39,370 bases of DNA from Bacillota bacterium (GCA_023397245.1 JAEWUH010000154.1:1-39370); one strand, 5' to 3'; shown: positions 29,859-38,421, counted from the first letter of the stretch. A program made the numbers and translations. The notes: generated by a model from the letters alone, not told the origin.

Positions 29859-29898
29859 AAAGTCAGCGCGGTTTAAAGCCGTTCTGACTTTTTTATTT
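29859..29898 (+). terminator. Terminator of the DUF3892 gene
   Basis: AAAGTCAG (29859-29866) pairs with CTGACTTT (29884-29891), followed by TTTATTTTC. Confidence 0.85.
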
Positions 29899-29914
29899 TC
29901 TCTCATCTCCCCTC

Positions 29915-29944
29915 TTTACACGAACATACGTTTTGTGATATACT
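29915..29944 (+). promoter_or_regulatory. Promoter with LexA (SOS) box in its spacer, for the radical SAM/DUF4130 operon
   Basis: TTTACA (29915-29920) and TATACT (29939-29944) have an 18-bp spacer. The spacer begins with CGAACATACGTTTT (29921-29934), matching the Bacillus/Clostridia LexA consensus CGAACRNRYGTTYG at 13 of 14 positions. LexA bound there would block RNA polymerase, predicting induction by DNA damage. Confidence 0.75.
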
Positions 29945-29945
29945 G

Positions 29946-29974
29946 TGTAGAACAAACGTATGGTCGGTTATAAT
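29946..29974 (+). promoter_or_regulatory. Second LexA-like box and candidate second promoter
   Basis: AGAACAAACGTATG (29949-29962) matches the LexA consensus at 12 of 14 positions, centred 28 bp after the first box. It lies between a poor -35 (TGTAGA, 29946-29951) and a perfect TATAAT (29969-29974) with a 17-bp spacer. Confidence 0.5.
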
Positions 29975-30056
29975 GTTGCTGTTCCAACTTTTCTTTCTGT
30001 TTTTCGGCGGTTCGCCCGCCGGCCGTAAGCAATCAATTTTTTTGGGGGCGTTCTCC

Positions 30057-31388
30057 TTGGATGTATTTGATAAACTGAAAATTCTGACGGACGCGGCAAA
30101 GTACGACGTTGCCTGCACCTCCAGCGGCGTGGACAGGAAGGCTTCCCCCGGCGGCATCGGCAACGCGGCATCCTGCGGCATCTGCCACAGCTTTGCGGGG
30201 GACGGGCGGTGCATTTCGCTTTTGAAGGTGCTGTATTCCAACGCGTGCGTTTACGACTGCCAGTACTGCGTGAACCGCCGTTCCAACGACACACCCCGCG
30301 CCTCGTTCACTCCGCGCGAGCTGGCAGATTTGACCATCCGGTTTTACCGCCGCAACTACATTGAAGGTCTCTTCATCAGCTCCGGCGTGCTGAAAAATCC
30401 CGACTACACCTGCGAGCAGATGATTGAAACCCTGCGGCTCCTGCGGGAAGAGTACCGGTTCTGCGGCTATATCCACGCAAAGGCTATCCCCGGGGCGGAC
30501 AGCGCGCTGATCTCCCGGCTGGGCATGCTGGCCGACCGCATGAGCGTAAACATTGAGCTGCCCTCGCAGGACGGCCTGAAGCTGCTTGCCCCGGATAAAT
30601 CCAAGCACTCGATTCTGGCGCCCATGGGCTACATCCACAGCCGGATCCAGGAAAATTCCACGGAGCTTGTCAAATACCGGCACGCGCCCAAATTTGTTCC
30701 CGCCGGCCAGAGCACGCAGATGATCGTGGGCGCAACACCCGACACCGATTATCAGATTCTGAACCTTACAGAAGGACTTTATAAAAAATATCAGCTCAAA
30801 CGCGTCTTTTTCTCCGCCTATCTGCCGGTGACCAAAAATGCGCTGCTGCCCGCCCCGGGCACCAAGCCGCCGCTTCTGCGGGAACACCGGCTCTATCAGG
30901 CGGACTGGCTGCTCCGGTTCTACGGATTCAACGCAAACGAAATTCTCGACCCACAGCATCAGAGCTTCAACCCGTATATCGACCCCAAATGCAACTGGGC
31001 ACTCAACCATATGGAATACTTCCCCATGGACGTAAACCGCGCGCCCTATGACGACCTGCTGCGCGTTCCCGGCGTGGGCGTTACCAGCGCAAAACGTATC
31101 GTGACCGCGCGCAGAAGCGGCTCGCTGGATTTCGGCGGGCTGAAGAAGCTCGGCGTCGTTCTGAAAAGGGCACAGTATTTTATCACCTGCGGCGGAAAAA
31201 TCGCTGACGGACTGAAAATTACGCAGGACGCGGTGCTGCGGTCGCTGATGTCCGACAAGGCGATGGAAATGTACCGCCTGAACCTGCCGCCCGACCCGCA
31301 GCCGGAGCAGCTTTCGCTCTTTGGGGCGGATGCGCAGCCGCGGCTCACACAGGAGGATATGCGGAAATGCCTGACGGGTCAACTGTAA
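30057..31388 (+). CDS. Putative DNA modification/repair radical SAM protein (TIGR03916 type)
   Basis: A 443-residue cytoplasmic radical SAM enzyme. The [4Fe-4S]-SAM motif is C64-x3-C68-x2-C71 (ACVYDCQYC). Four more cysteines lie before it (C20, C40, C43, C52) in a conserved-looking ACTSSG..SCGIC..GRC stretch that could hold another metal centre. A helix-hairpin-helix DNA-binding element (RVPGVGVTSAKRIVTARR) spans about 336-365. The C-terminal tail holds QLSLF (418-422), identical to a canonical sliding-clamp-binding motif. The start is TTG at 30057 by comparison with the family N-terminus (DVFDKLKILTDAAKYDVACT); GGGGG lies about 9 bp upstream. The DUF4130-type gene overlaps its 3' end by 22 bp. 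Chemistry and substrate unknown; the SOS-type promoter supports DNA repair. Confidence 0.88.
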   Translation: MDVFDKLKILTDAAKYDVACTSSGVDRKASPGGIGNAASCGICHSFAGDGRCISLLKVLYSNACVYDCQYCVNRRSNDTPRASFTPRELADLTIRFYRRNYIEGLFISSGVLKNPDYTCEQMIETLRLLREEYRFCGYIHAKAIPGADSALISRLGMLADRMSVNIELPSQDGLKLLAPDKSKHSILAPMGYIHSRIQENSTELVKYRHAPKFVPAGQSTQMIVGATPDTDYQILNLTEGLYKKYQLKRVFFSAYLPVTKNALLPAPGTKPPLLREHRLYQADWLLRFYGFNANEILDPQHQSFNPYIDPKCNWALNHMEYFPMDVNRAPYDDLLRVPGVGVTSAKRIVTARRSGSLDFGGLKKLGVVLKRAQYFITCGGKIADGLKITQDAVLRSLMSDKAMEMYRLNLPPDPQPEQLSLFGADAQPRLTQEDMRKCLTGQL

Positions 31389-32215
31389 TCTACCGCTACG
31401 ACGGCAGCTTTGACGGTCTGCTGTGCTGCGTGTTTGAAAGCTACGAAAAGAAGGAAATCCCTTCGGAAATTCTTTCTCCCGACGCGATGCAGACCTCGCT
31501 TTTCCCCGAAAAGGAGATTTTAACCGACCTGCAAAAATCCGGACGGGTGCTGGTATCCATTCCGAAAACAATGGGGGACGCGGCACTGGACTTCGTGCGC
31601 AAGGCATTCCTTACCTGCCTGCCGGAAAAGGAGCGGTACATCCTGCTTTTTCTGCGCCTCGGCTACCGGCACGGGCCGTCCGTGATGAATATGCTGGCGG
31701 ACGATACGGTGAACACCCTTTTCAAGGCCGTGAAATATCTGAACAACGAAGCCCACCTGCACCGGGAATTTTTGCGCTTTTCCGATTTTAACGGCGCGCT
31801 TGTGGCGGAAATTGAGCCGAACAATTATGTGCTTCCCTTCCTTACGCGCCATTTCTGCGAGCGCTTCCCGGAGGAACGCTTTTTTATCCACGACCGCACG
31901 CACGGTATGGCTTTGGTCTACCAGCCCCACCACTGCGCGATCATTCCCGTGGACGCGCTGGAAATGCCCGAGCCGGATGAGGAGGAGGAACACTACCGCG
32001 AGCTGTGGCGGCTTTTCTACAAAACCATCGAGATCCAGCAGCGGCATAACCCGAAATGCCGCATGGGCCATATGCCGAAGCGTTACTGGAAATATATGAC
32101 CGAATTTCAAAAGCCGCAGGAGCGCTCCGGCCCGCGGTCTCCATCGGAAGATACCGAAAAGCCGAAACTCCTGCCGCCCCCACAGGAAAATTTGGGGCAG
32201 CCATTGATGAAATAA
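31367..32215 (+). CDS. DUF4130/TIGR03915-type putative DNA metabolism protein, partner of the radical SAM protein
   Basis: A 282-residue soluble protein beginning TVIYRYDGSFDGLLCCVFESYEKKEIP, the usual start of this family. The C-terminal two-thirds (LVSIPKTMGDAALDF, LLFLRLGYRHGPSVMNMLADDTV, FSDFNGALVAEIEPNNYVLPFLTRHFCERFPEERFFIHDRTHGMALVY) correspond to DUF4130. That domain in other bacteria occurs next to, or fused with, a uracil-DNA-glycosylase-like domain; none is fused here. Residues 42-46 read QTSLF, another clamp-motif-like pentapeptide. AGGAGG lies 10 bp before the ATG, inside the radical SAM gene. The 22-bp overlap implies coupled translation and stoichiometric partners. The polar Pro-rich C-terminus is probably disordered. 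Confidence 0.87.
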   Translation: MPDGSTVIYRYDGSFDGLLCCVFESYEKKEIPSEILSPDAMQTSLFPEKEILTDLQKSGRVLVSIPKTMGDAALDFVRKAFLTCLPEKERYILLFLRLGYRHGPSVMNMLADDTVNTLFKAVKYLNNEAHLHREFLRFSDFNGALVAEIEPNNYVLPFLTRHFCERFPEERFFIHDRTHGMALVYQPHHCAIIPVDALEMPEPDEEEEHYRELWRLFYKTIEIQQRHNPKCRMGHMPKRYWKYMTEFQKPQERSGPRSPSEDTEKPKLLPPPQENLGQPLMK

Positions 32216-32365
32216 CCGGCGGATTGTGCGCCGCCGCAGACGAATCACATATACTGTAGAAAAAGCTTTTTTATCCCGTATTCCCGTGCGGAAAGAGCCG
32301 GAGACCGGTTCTCTCCGCGGGATACGGTGTAAATTCCGCCCGTTTTTCAGAAAGGTGTGATTCGT

Positions 32366-33649
32366 TTGTTATTATATACCGTGCAGCAGGGGGATAATAT
32401 TTATTCCATTGCCAAACGTTTTAACGTACCCGCGCAGAAGGTTCTGAGCGACAACCGGATTGAAAATCCACTGCAGCTTGTGGTGGGGCAGTCGCTCGTC
32501 ATCAATACCGATAATTTAAAGCATACCGTCAGCCCCGGAGAATCGCTCTACACCATCGCGTTCCGCTACGGCACCACCATCCCCGCGATTCTGGCCGTCA
32601 ACCCCGGCCTTACCACTTCCTCCGTGCTCCAGCCCGGCCAGATTATCAACATCCCTGTCTCCGGCGCCAAGCTGGGAACCATCGATGTGAACGGCTACGC
32701 GCTCATGCCCGATATCAGCAGCAATGTCTATGCGGCTACCCTTCCCCATCTTACCTATGCCAGCCTTTTCAGCTATCAGGTGAAACCGGACGGCAGCCTT
32801 ACCCCGATCGAGGACACTCCGCTGATTCAGACCGCCCGGCAGAGCGGCGTCGCGCCCATGATGGTGATTACGAACATCAAGCCCGGCGGCGGCTTTGACA
32901 GCGACCTTGCACACACGATCCTTACCGATGAGGGAGTGCAGGAAACTCTCCTTCAGAACGTGATAAAAACGCTCCAGAGCAAGAATTATTTCGGTCTGGA
33001 TATCGACTTCGAATATATTTTCCCGGACGACCGCGAGGCCTACAACAGCTTTTTAAGAAAGGTAACGGAAACGCTCCACCCGCTGGGCTACACCGTTTCC
33101 ACCGCGCTCGCGCCCAAAACCAGCGCGGATCAAAAAGGGCTGCTTTACGAGGCGCACGATTACCCGGTTCACGGGGAGCTTGCCGACCACGTCATCCTGA
33201 TGACCTACGAATGGGGTTATCTCCGCGGCCCGGCACAGGCCGTCGCGCCCGCAGACAAGGTAGAGCAGGTGCTGCAGTATGCCGTTTCGGTCATCCCGAG
33301 CAAAAAAATCCTGATGGGCATGCCCAACTACGGGTATGACTGGACCCTGCCGTTCGTCAAAGGCTCCACCGCACGCCCGGTCACCAATCAGGAAGCGGTA
33401 AACCTTGCGGCAAAGGTGGGGGCAAGAATCTGGTACGATATGAAGGCGCAGGCGCCGTACTTCCACTATTACGACGACCAGGGCCGCGAGCATGTGGTCT
33501 GGTTCGACGATGCCAGAAGCATTCAGGCAAGGCTCAAGCTGGTAAACAAATATAAGCTCGGCGGCGTAAGCTACTGGACAATCAACAGCTTCTTCCCGCA
33601 GAACTGGATGGTACTTGAATCGATGTACAATGTGAGAAAGGTGTTATAA
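32366..33649 (+). CDS. SleL/YaaH-like LysM-GH18 spore peptidoglycan hydrolase
   Basis: A 427-residue protein, the same length as Bacillus YaaH/SleL as I recall it. Two LysM repeats (about 2-46 and 52-97: YTVQQGDNIYSIAKRFN, HTVSPGESLYTIAFRYG) precede a glycoside hydrolase 18 domain (about 105-415). The catalytic motif is LDIDFEY (Glu216 as general acid); MTYEWG and YDMKAQAPYFHYYD are typical later blocks. SleL is an N-acetylglucosaminidase acting on cortex fragments during germination. No signal peptide is seen, consistent with spore-coat deposition from the mother cell. The start is TTG at 32366, 8 bp after AAAGGTG; the GTG at 32357 is part of that SD. Confidence 0.88.
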   Translation: MLLYTVQQGDNIYSIAKRFNVPAQKVLSDNRIENPLQLVVGQSLVINTDNLKHTVSPGESLYTIAFRYGTTIPAILAVNPGLTTSSVLQPGQIINIPVSGAKLGTIDVNGYALMPDISSNVYAATLPHLTYASLFSYQVKPDGSLTPIEDTPLIQTARQSGVAPMMVITNIKPGGGFDSDLAHTILTDEGVQETLLQNVIKTLQSKNYFGLDIDFEYIFPDDREAYNSFLRKVTETLHPLGYTVSTALAPKTSADQKGLLYEAHDYPVHGELADHVILMTYEWGYLRGPAQAVAPADKVEQVLQYAVSVIPSKKILMGMPNYGYDWTLPFVKGSTARPVTNQEAVNLAAKVGARIWYDMKAQAPYFHYYDDQGREHVVWFDDARSIQARLKLVNKYKLGGVSYWTINSFFPQNWMVLESMYNVRKVL

Positions 33650-33673
33650 CCGCACACTACTGCGGCGGTGCAA

Positions 33674-33800
33674 AATCTCTCCACCGCCGCGGCGGTCCCC
33701 CTCTCCTTAACAGGAGAGGCTAAGGGGTAATGCAGCTAATTTCTGCTTCCCCTGTCTCCCTTGCTAAAGGGAGATGTCATCCGCAGATGACAGAGAGATT
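33674..33800 (+). repeat. MITE-like structured repeat, copy 2
   Basis: A 127-bp element in the same orientation as 14986-15111, bounded by perfect 8-bp terminal inverted repeats AATCTCTC and GAGAGATT. It contains CCGCCG/CGGCGG pairing and the CTCTCCTT/AGGAGAG, TCTCCCTT/AAGGGAGA and GTCATC/GATGAC hairpins. Stem bases differ from copy 1 in compensating ways in the second hairpin. No coding capacity. Confidence 0.82.
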
Positions 33801-33807
33801 AAATTTT

Positions 33808-33842
33808 AAACAGCCGGAGCGGTCTGTCCGCCCCGGCTGTTT
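33808..33842. terminator. Terminator between the convergent SleL-like and GGDEF genes
   Basis: AAACAGCCGG (33808-33817) pairs with CCGGCTGTTT (33833-33842) around an inner CGG/CCG stem. A T-rich tract follows on the minus strand (TTTAAAATTT), favouring termination of the GGDEF gene. Confidence 0.7.
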
Positions 33843-33851
33843 GTATGTACT

Positions 33852-35906
33852 TCAGGAAGTATTTTTCAGAGATTCGTCCGAGTAAAGGGTGAATCGGTTT
33901 TTCCCCTCTCGTTTGGAACGGTAAAGCGCGATATCCGCGTTGCGGTAAAGCGCGGTAAACGAGGTGCCGTCTTCCGGGTAAAACGCGGCGCCGATGCTGG
34001 CGGAAATTGCGTACTCATTGTTCTTCCCGGCATAGGTGCTGCGGAACACCTCGCAGATATCCTGCAGTTTCAGCTTGAGGTGCTCGTCGCGCGGCAGGTC
34101 CTTCACCAATATGATAAATTCATCCCCGCCGGCCCTGCCCACAATGTCGGACAGACGGAAAAGGTTCTTGATGCCCTGCGAAACCTTTTTCAGAACCGCG
34201 TCGCCGTAATAGTGGCCAAGCGTATCGTTGATTGCCTTGAAGTTGTCAATATCCACGATTACAAAGCCGTGGTGCTGGTTCTGCGGGGAATTTCTGAGGA
34301 ATTCGTCAATCAGGACTTCCGTGGTCACCTTGTTGTAAAGCTGCGTGAGCAGATCCGTTCTGGATTTATTTTCAAGATTCTGGATGATCCTCTTCTGGTG
34401 GTCGGTATCGCTGATAAGACCGATTGCGCGGTACGGCTTCCGGTTTTCGTCAAAAATAACCTTGATGCGCACCGTACACCAGATATACCGGCTGTCTATG
34501 GTCTTCATGCGGACGTCCACCGGTTCCGGCTGGCATCCTTCCAGCGCCGTGCTGAAAAAGCTGTTCAGCAGCTCTTTGTCATCCGGGTGAACCGGGGTAA
34601 AATTCGGTATCTGCGAGCCCGGATTTTCCACCGCGACGCTGAAGCCGAATTTATTCGTCCAGTGAACCGTATGGTAAAGATGGTTCTGCTGGATATCCCA
34701 TTCAAAAATAACCTGGTCGGTTTCCTCCATAATCAGCGCGTAGCGCGCTTCGCTGACCTTCATCTCATCCGTATCGGCCTGTATTTTTTCAACCAGCTGG
34801 TTGAACGCGGAGGCCATATCGGCAAATTCGCCCTTATAGCTTCCGTTCAGGCGAATATTATAATCCCGCTGCTCCACATTGAGAAACGCGGCGCATAGGT
34901 CGTGCATCGGGTTGGAAAAGCGCTTAGCCGCACGGTGCACGCTGAAGAGCATGCCCGCGGCCAGCAGTAACAGTGCAAAAAGATAAATCCGGATAATCCG
35001 AATGTACGGGTTAAACAGTTCGGACTGGGAAACCGTATTGACAACCGCCCAATCCGCTCCGGTTATCTTTGAATAATACCCCCATATCTCCTTCCCGGAA
35101 ATCTGGTACTGAACCAGGCCGCTCGGGTTTTTACTCAAATCAATCTTTCGCCAGTCAAACCCATCGCTGAATTTGATCTGTCGGATACCTTCCACCCGGT
35201 TCCCGTCTATTTCCACAGGGTTATCCTGAACGAAATTACCGTTCTGGTCAAGGATATAGGTGTGCCCTGTACCCATAAACGTCTGGCTGCTGAGCAGATT
35301 GAAATAGTACATATCAATGGAAGACTGAATAAACCCTTCATAAATGCCGTCATTGTAGATGGGCACAGCCAGAATAAAATACGTTTTCCCGTCTATAAAG
35401 CCGGGTTCCCGCCGCAGCTCGGAAACATAGCAGCCGTAAGCAGGAACCGTCTGCATATTCTTGCTGATAATGGACTTTTGCCCGATTAGCCGCCCGTCGT
35501 CTGAAGCGATAATCTCGTTGTTCCGGTTGATAAGGGAGGACCTTCTAACATAGTTGCCCTTGGTATCCCCTTCCCCATGGATCGTCTGCTTCAATGTCAT
35601 TGTGCTAAAGGTTTCGACTACGGCGTTGCGTTCTTTTTCAAGCAATGAACCGGTGAGCCCCATATTTGAATACGAAAGCAGCTCCTTTACATCCGGCAGG
35701 TCGGAGGCTACCTCCAATGCCATTTTCCTCTGTAGGAAAAATTGGTTAATATTATCGCAGGAATTTTTCGCGTAATTATCCGCGTTCGCTTTCAGCTTTT
35801 CAAAGTCGTTTTCGCCAAAATACAGCGCGCTTGCCGTCATTACAAGCAGCAGCGGAACCATTGTAAAAACAGAAAGCATCAGGGTCAGGTACTTCTGAGT
35901 TTTCAT
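33852..35906 (-). CDS. Membrane sensor diguanylate cyclase (Cache-HAMP-PAS-GGDEF)
   Basis: A 684-residue protein that should synthesise cyclic di-GMP in response to an external signal. TM1 is at about 8-29, an extracytoplasmic Cache-type sensor at about 35-295, TM2 at about 302-323, HAMP at about 324-376, PAS_3-type at about 385-505 (FEWDIQQNHLYHTVHWTNKFGF, ending RAIGLISDTDHQK) and GGDEF at about 512-678. The active-site loop is an intact GGDEF (593-597). An RxxD product-inhibition site (RLSD, 584-587) lies the canonical five residues before it, so feedback inhibition is expected. GGAG precedes the ATG. No EAL domain. Ligand unknown. Confidence 0.93.
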   Translation of the reverse strand: MKTQKYLTLMLSVFTMVPLLLVMTASALYFGENDFEKLKANADNYAKNSCDNINQFFLQRKMALEVASDLPDVKELLSYSNMGLTGSLLEKERNAVVETFSTMTLKQTIHGEGDTKGNYVRRSSLINRNNEIIASDDGRLIGQKSIISKNMQTVPAYGCYVSELRREPGFIDGKTYFILAVPIYNDGIYEGFIQSSIDMYYFNLLSSQTFMGTGHTYILDQNGNFVQDNPVEIDGNRVEGIRQIKFSDGFDWRKIDLSKNPSGLVQYQISGKEIWGYYSKITGADWAVVNTVSQSELFNPYIRIIRIYLFALLLLAAGMLFSVHRAAKRFSNPMHDLCAAFLNVEQRDYNIRLNGSYKGEFADMASAFNQLVEKIQADTDEMKVSEARYALIMEETDQVIFEWDIQQNHLYHTVHWTNKFGFSVAVENPGSQIPNFTPVHPDDKELLNSFFSTALEGCQPEPVDVRMKTIDSRYIWCTVRIKVIFDENRKPYRAIGLISDTDHQKRIIQNLENKSRTDLLTQLYNKVTTEVLIDEFLRNSPQNQHHGFVIVDIDNFKAINDTLGHYYGDAVLKKVSQGIKNLFRLSDIVGRAGGDEFIILVKDLPRDEHLKLKLQDICEVFRSTYAGKNNEYAISASIGAAFYPEDGTSFTALYRNADIALYRSKREGKNRFTLYSDESLKNTS

Positions 35907-35951
35907 TTATTCCGCTCCTTTTTTGTGAAATATTGTAAACACAATAAAGCT

Positions 35952-35980
35952 ATTATAACATAATATATCCACTTCTTCAA
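35952..35980 (-). promoter_or_regulatory. Promoter of the GGDEF gene
   Basis: Minus-strand TTGAAG (35980-35975) and a perfect TATAAT (35957-35952) with a 17-bp spacer. A small dyad ATTGT-AAAC-ACAAT (35932-35945) lies just downstream, between promoter and start codon. Confidence 0.65.
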
Positions 35981-36173
35981 TAAAATTTTATGTAAATTTC
36001 CCAATATCCATAAACAATTTTCCTATATTTCATATTTTTCCGTATTTTTATCTTTTCCAAATTATTATCTCTCTGCAAAATAAAAATCCGGCCGTTCCAA
36101 GCTATAATGAAATAGAAAAAACTCCGAACGGTAAAAAGAAGCGCACTGCCAAAAATACGGGGAGGTTAAAAGC

Positions 36174-38105
36174 ATGATCGACGAACGATATTTAAAGCTC
36201 CTTTCCAGGGAATATCCGAACGCGCAGGCCGCCGCGTCGGAAATCATCAATCTGAAAGCAATTATGAGCCTGCCAAAAGGAACGGAATACTTTTTCAGTG
36301 ATTTGCACGGCGAACACGAAGCCTTTCTTTACCAGCTCAAGAGTGCGTCCGGCGTGGTGCGCAAAAAGATCGACGAGTTGTTTGAGCAGTCCATCTCCGA
36401 GGAAGAACGGTCGGATCTGGCCAAGCTGATCTATTACCCGGAAACGCAGCTAAACCTTGCCCGAAAGGATGAGGCGGGGTTTCAGGACTGGTGCCGCATT
36501 ACAATCTACCGCCTTGTGGAAGTCTGCAGGGCGGCCTCCTCCAAGTACACGCGTTCCAAGGTGCGCAAAAAGCTGCCGAAAGACTTCGCCTATATCATCG
36601 ACGAGCTTCTGCACGCGGACGGCGGGATCAACAAGCCCCGTTACCACAGCGAAATTATACGGACCATTGTGGAAACAAAAATGAGCGAAGAGTTCATTGC
36701 CGCCCTCTGCCGCCTGATTCAGCAGCTTTTAATTGACCGTCTCCACATCATCGGCGATATTTTTGACCGGGGCCCGCGCGCCGACGCCATCATGGACGCG
36801 CTGACCGACTGCCACGACGTGGATATCCAGTGGGGCAACCACGATATCTCCTGGATGGGCGCGGCGGCCGGGAACTGGGCCTGCATCGCCAGCGTGATCC
36901 GCCTGGGCATCAGCTACAACAATTTTGATCTTTTGGAGGACGGTTACGGCATCAATCTGCGCGCACTTTCCGTATTTGCCGCGCAGACCTACCGTGACGA
37001 CCCGTGCGAGGCGTTCACTCCCCATATTCTCGACGAAAATCTGTACGACCCGGTGGACATTCAGCTTGCGGCGAAAATGCACAAGGCAATCGCCGTGATA
37101 CAGTTCAAGGTGGAAGGCCGCCTGATTGAGAAGCATCCCGAATACGGCATGGACGGCCGCGTCCTTTTAAAGCAGATCGATTTTGAGAAAGGGACCGTTC
37201 GGCTCGGCTCCGCGGAATATCCGCTGACCGACACGCTTTTCCCCACGGTGGACCCCAAGAACCCGCTGGAGCTTACCCGGAAGGAAACGGAGCTGATGAA
37301 AACCATCGCAGCGTCGTTCCGACACAGCGAGCGCCTGGAGAAGCATATTCGCTTTCTGTATTCCCGCGGCAGCATGTACCTGCGCGTAAACTCCAACCTG
37401 CTCTACCACGGCTGCATCCCGCTGACAAAGGACGGAAAGTTTGACGCGGTGACGTTCGGCGCAAAAAGCTATTCGGGCAGGGACTACCTGGAGTATCTGG
37501 ACAGCGCGGCGCGCATTGCATACTTCGCCCCGTCCGGCTCCCGTGAAAAGGAGGAAGCCTGCGATTTCATGTGGTATCTGTGGTGCGGCGCCAAATCCCC
37601 GCTGTTTGGCAAAGACAAGCTTGCCGCCTTTGAACGGTATTTCATCGCCGACCCGGCCGCCCACAAAGAGCGGATGAACCCGTACTACACCTATATCGAC
37701 CGGCGCGAAACCTGCGAAATGATCCTGCGCGAATTCGACCTGAACCCGGAAACCTCCCATATCATCAACGGACATGTTCCGGTAAAGGAGGGCGAAAACC
37801 CGGTGAAAGGCGGCGGCCTGCTGTTCATGATTGACGGCGGTATCTCCAAGGCCTACCAGTCGCAGACCGGGATCGGCGGCTACACGTTCATTTACAACTC
37901 ACGCTACCTCGCGCTGGCGGAGCACAAGCCGCTCAAGAAGGGCTGCAGCATCGGCGAGGAAACGCCGAAGGTCATGGTGGTGGAAGCCATCCCGCAGCGC
38001 GTGACCGTGGCGGATACCGACACCGGCGCAGAGCTTGCCGCGCAGGTGGAAGAACTCAGCGCACTGCTGCAGTCCTACCGCAGTGGTGCCATCAAGGAAA
38101 AATAA
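36174..38105 (+). CDS. fbp: Class III fructose-1,6-bisphosphatase
   Basis: A 643-residue enzyme hydrolysing fructose-1,6-bisphosphate to fructose-6-phosphate, the gluconeogenic step; class III is typical of low-GC Gram-positives (B. subtilis Fbp is about 670 residues). The metallophosphatase motifs are YFFSDLHGEHEAF (Asp43, His45), HIIGDIFDRGPRAD (about 191-204) and QWGNHDISWMGAAAG (Asn222-His223), with the later His in INGHVPVKEGENPVKGGG. GGGGAGG precedes the ATG. A TATAAT at 36103-36108 suggests a promoter about 65 bp upstream, but its -35 is poor. Monocistronic: the next gene has its own promoter. Confidence 0.95.
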   Translation: MIDERYLKLLSREYPNAQAAASEIINLKAIMSLPKGTEYFFSDLHGEHEAFLYQLKSASGVVRKKIDELFEQSISEEERSDLAKLIYYPETQLNLARKDEAGFQDWCRITIYRLVEVCRAASSKYTRSKVRKKLPKDFAYIIDELLHADGGINKPRYHSEIIRTIVETKMSEEFIAALCRLIQQLLIDRLHIIGDIFDRGPRADAIMDALTDCHDVDIQWGNHDISWMGAAAGNWACIASVIRLGISYNNFDLLEDGYGINLRALSVFAAQTYRDDPCEAFTPHILDENLYDPVDIQLAAKMHKAIAVIQFKVEGRLIEKHPEYGMDGRVLLKQIDFEKGTVRLGSAEYPLTDTLFPTVDPKNPLELTRKETELMKTIAASFRHSERLEKHIRFLYSRGSMYLRVNSNLLYHGCIPLTKDGKFDAVTFGAKSYSGRDYLEYLDSAARIAYFAPSGSREKEEACDFMWYLWCGAKSPLFGKDKLAAFERYFIADPAAHKERMNPYYTYIDRRETCEMILREFDLNPETSHIINGHVPVKEGENPVKGGGLLFMIDGGISKAYQSQTGIGGYTFIYNSRYLALAEHKPLKKGCSIGEETPKVMVVEAIPQRVTVADTDTGAELAAQVEELSALLQSYRSGAIKEK

Positions 38106-38118
38106 TCGAAATTTCCTC

Positions 38119-38147
38119 TTGACCCGCCCAATTTTTCGGGATACAAT
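38119..38147 (+). promoter_or_regulatory. Promoter of the HTH regulator/peptide deformylase operon
   Basis: TTGACC (38119-38124) and TACAAT (38142-38147), 17-bp spacer. Confidence 0.8.
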
Positions 38148-38166
38148 TAATGTAAGGTTTACATTA
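38148..38166 (+). promoter_or_regulatory. Operator palindrome, probably for the HTH regulator
   Basis: TAATGTAA-GGT-TTACATTA is a perfect 8-bp-arm dyad immediately after the -10, covering the transcription start. Such TGTAA/TTACA sites are typical of small Xre-type regulators that repress their own promoter. Confidence 0.7.
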
Positions 38167-38184
38167 CATTGGGGGGTGGGGCCC

Positions 38185-38421
38185 GTGAAAAACAGAATCC
38201 GGGAATTACGGGAAGCGCTTGGCATTACCCAGGAAAAGCTGGGTGAACTGGTCGGGACTTCAAGGCAGGCGATCAATGCGATCGAAACGGAAAAGTTTGA
38301 ACCGTCCATATGGCTCGCCTATGACATTTCAAAAGTATTCGGCTGCCGGATCGAAGACCTGTTCCTGTTTGAAGACAGTGCCAGAAAATCACGGGCAGAA
38401 AAAAGCCGGGGTGAATCCTGA
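38185..38421 (+). CDS. Small Xre-type HTH transcriptional regulator
   Basis: A 78-residue DNA-binding protein consisting almost entirely of a Cro/C1 helix-turn-helix: NRIRELREALGITQEKLGELVGTSRQAINAIETEKFEPSIWLAYDISKVFGCRIEDLFLFE. It is the YozG-like subgroup that binds TGTAA/TTACA dyads. GTG at 38185 is the start; the domain begins there and a G-rich SD (GGGGGGTGGGG) precedes it. Its stop codon overlaps the start of peptide deformylase (TGATG), so the two are translationally coupled. It probably represses the operon through the palindrome at 38148-38166. Confidence 0.9.
   Translation: MKNRIRELREALGITQEKLGELVGTSRQAINAIETEKFEPSIWLAYDISKVFGCRIEDLFLFEDSARKSRAEKSRGES

Noticed and set aside
30033..31607. 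524-codon antisense frame opposite the radical SAM gene
   Set aside because: A GC-rich shadow of a well-supported gene with clear motifs; the product is low complexity and has no proper start.
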